From Pisolithus tinctorius (Eukaryota > Basidiomycota > Agaricomycetes > Boletales > Pisolithaceae): a DNA stretch of 64,000 nt. The position numbers were made by a program, and so were the translations under genes. Each line of letters starts with the position of its first letter. Position 1 is the first letter of the stretch. The notes beneath the pieces were generated by a model. The model saw nothing but the letters and a program-made list of their open reading frames with translations. It was not told the DNA's origin and did no database searches. Below are positions 62,351 through 64,000 of the stretch, one piece after another. The stretch lies in assembly GCA_024663395.1 (NCBI GenBank), contig JANFAH010000004.1:2232001-2296000 (forward strand), in the 5' to 3' direction.

Positions 62351-63837
62351 CTATCGCCGGTGCGGGGAGCGCGATCGCCGATTGCGGGGTGAGCGCGAGC
62401 GGCGGTGCCGGCGCTCCCTGGAGTCAGTGGACCGCTCCCCTTCCCTTTCTCGGCTCCTCTTCCGGCGCTGTGCAGCGGAGCCACCACCGGGGACATCGAA
62501 CACCATGTCATACTCCCGGCCACCCCTTCTTCTGTCTTCCCCTCTGTACCGCCGTGTTTCTTCGAGATCTTCTCTCCCTCCATACCCGCCATTGTCCCTC
62601 TGCCGGCGGAGTCCCATTTTGGGATCGTTGGACCATGTGGTGTTGAGCCGCGCCACAGACTGCGAGCTGCATCCGACGTATTCAGCACTCCGTATGGCAA
62701 CAGCTGCACCCAAACAAGACTTACAAGTCAACCCAAATCCGGCGGTCATCAATTAGGACATTCTGCATCTTGAAGTACGCCTGCTTTCGTAAGAAAAAAA
62801 TAGTCGCACTAGCTGTGCACGTCCTCACCTGCTCTGCATCCTCACGTTTGTCAAATTCTATAAATGCATATTGGAGGGAATCCCCCGTCTTTTTGTCACG
62901 GATAACCTGGCAACTCATAATCGTCCCAAATCTCGAGAATATTAACTCGAGGTCTTCGTCTCGGGTGACTGGATTGAGCTTGCAGACAAAAAGAACGTTC
63001 TCTGGCGGGCGCACGTTGGCAAACGGCAGGTCGCCAACCATTTCGAGCGTCAAGGCAGACGCCTCAGCAGCCCTCTTTCGACGTTCTCGCTCCTCCTCTT
63101 CTTCCGGTAACGTGGCAAGTGGATCTTCATCCTCTGCAATCCGGGTAGAATTGTCCGGAGGCCGTGTAGGTGACGAAGGTGGTTTTACCAGTCCCTCTGG
63201 ATCGGGGAACGGATCATCTATGACACGACGTCACTCGTCAGTATGGAGTACTGATGAAAATGGTGATCGCATACCCAGAATGACAACGTGACGAATGCGA
63301 ACATCTTTGAATGGCCTACCGTCCTGATCTGTAAAGACCTCGTTTAACTTATCTAGCGTGTCTAGGCCCTCCACTACGTGCCCAAAGGCAGCATGTTTCC
63401 CATCCAAGTATTCGATATTGTCTGCAAGAGTTATGAAGAACTGACTGCCACAGCCTCCTGTGTTTCCATTCACGGAGGGGGCGACAGCCATGGAGACTGT
63501 CCCCCTGTGTGTGTGCTTGAGTTTGGGAACGAGTTCTGGCGTGAAGTAGCGAGGCACAGATGTCCCTTCTGACTGTGAGGCGATGTAGGACCATATAGAT
63601 TCTCCTCCAGTACCAGTAGCTGTCGGGTCACCTGTCTGCGCTAGAAAGTCCTTCGAAACTGCGAGACGTCAGAATCTGTCACCATTCGTGAGCGGAGGGC
63701 TCACCGTTAAAGAACGCGTTAAGGTTGTAGTAGTAAGCCTTGCATAGCTTGAGGAAATTCTCGCACGTCTTGGGACATGAATCGACTTCCAGGTCGATGA
63801 CGATGTCGCCGAGAGACGTTTCAAACAGGACGGACAT
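62351..63837 (-). CDS. Cyclophilin-RRM peptidyl-prolyl isomerase (PPIL4/Cyp6-like)
   Basis: Exons 63705..63837, 63275..63658, 62829..63217, 62725..62780 and 62351..62666 sum to 1278 nt, 425 residues. It joins a cyclophilin-type prolyl isomerase domain ([60 protein letters not shown]) to an RRM ([35 protein letters not shown]). The tail is Arg/Ser-rich ([12 protein letters not shown]). This order is that of PPIL4 and fission yeast Cyp6, nuclear proteins linked to RNA processing. The linker is acidic and Pro-rich. The cyclophilin pocket lacks the usual Trp in this subfamily, so isomerase activity may be weak. The ATG at 63837 gives the standard start. Confidence 0.95.
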
Positions 63838-63942
63838 GTTGGACAACGTAATGCAGGTGCTGAAGTTGATCTGGCCGGCGATCTAGCGAAGTGCCGAGTC
63901 TAAGAAGAGAGAGAAAAAAAACAAAAAGGAGAGCAAAAGAAA

Positions 63943-64000
63943 TGACCACCGCAGGGGTCGAACCTGCAATCTCCTGATTCGTAGTCAGACGCGATGCCAT
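63943..64000 (-). tRNA. tRNA-Arg(ACG), 5' part cut by window edge
   Basis: The minus strand shows the end of a D-arm, anticodon stem-loop TCTGA-CTACGAA-TCAGG with anticodon ACG, T-arm GCAGG-TTCGACC-CCTGC, and acceptor strand GGTGGTC plus discriminator A. The inosine-read ACG anticodon decodes CGU/CGC/CGA as arginine. No intron is present in the part seen. The 3' acceptor strand and T-stem match those of the two tRNA-Arg(UCG) genes. Confidence 0.85.

Overview
This is a gene-dense, intron-rich piece of a filamentous fungal nuclear genome, almost certainly from a mushroom-forming basidiomycete (Agaricomycetes). The grounds are introns of roughly 45-75 bp with GT...AG ends in nearly every gene, very short intergenic distances, intron-containing nuclear tRNA genes, and gene families typical of Basidiomycota. 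Gene models were built by hand: exons were joined where splice sites, reading phase and family similarity agreed. In most models the summed exon lengths divide by three.

Left part (1-5.6 kb): an AFG1-type mitochondrial AAA ATPase (cut by the window edge) lies head-to-head with the urease accessory gene UreF. Translation factor eIF3f runs convergent to UreF. Then comes an unrecognised plus-strand stretch and a RING E3 ubiquitin ligase of RNF220-like layout. From 6.1 to 12.3 kb there is a tandem array of three paralogous membrane-bound O-acyltransferases of the wax-synthase type, all on the minus strand, with identical intron phases and a shared 28-nt exon.

Middle part (13-34 kb): a Whi3/Scw1-like RNA-binding protein, a small PY-motif membrane protein, a REEP/Yop1-like ER-shaping protein with a long disordered tail, spliceosomal BUD31, a zinc-ribbon tail-anchored protein, a serine-rich orphan, a ten-exon glycerophosphodiester phosphodiesterase, a lysophosphatidate acyltransferase, an EVE-domain protein built from several microexons, and a stomatin/band-7 protein. 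34.4-44.2 kb is one very large gene for a neurofibromin/IRA-type Ras GTPase-activating protein.

Right part (44-64 kb): a coiled-coil orphan, a short-chain dehydrogenase, a WBP2-like GRAM protein with a terminal PPxY, the replication kinase Cdc7 flanked by an inverted pair of intron-containing tRNA-Arg(UCG) genes, a membrane-anchored ubiquitin protease (Ubp16/USP30-like), a 95-residue conserved orphan, a DUF1992 (DnaJC28-type) mitochondrial protein, proline-catabolic P5C dehydrogenase, a BTB protein, a cyclophilin-RRM protein (PPIL4/Cyp6) and a truncated tRNA-Arg(ACG).

Most of the window is ordinary housekeeping content. The less ordinary parts are the acyltransferase triplication, the microexon run in the EVE gene, the tRNA pair around CDC7, several PY-motif proteins close to ubiquitin enzymes, and some stretches no recognised gene explains.
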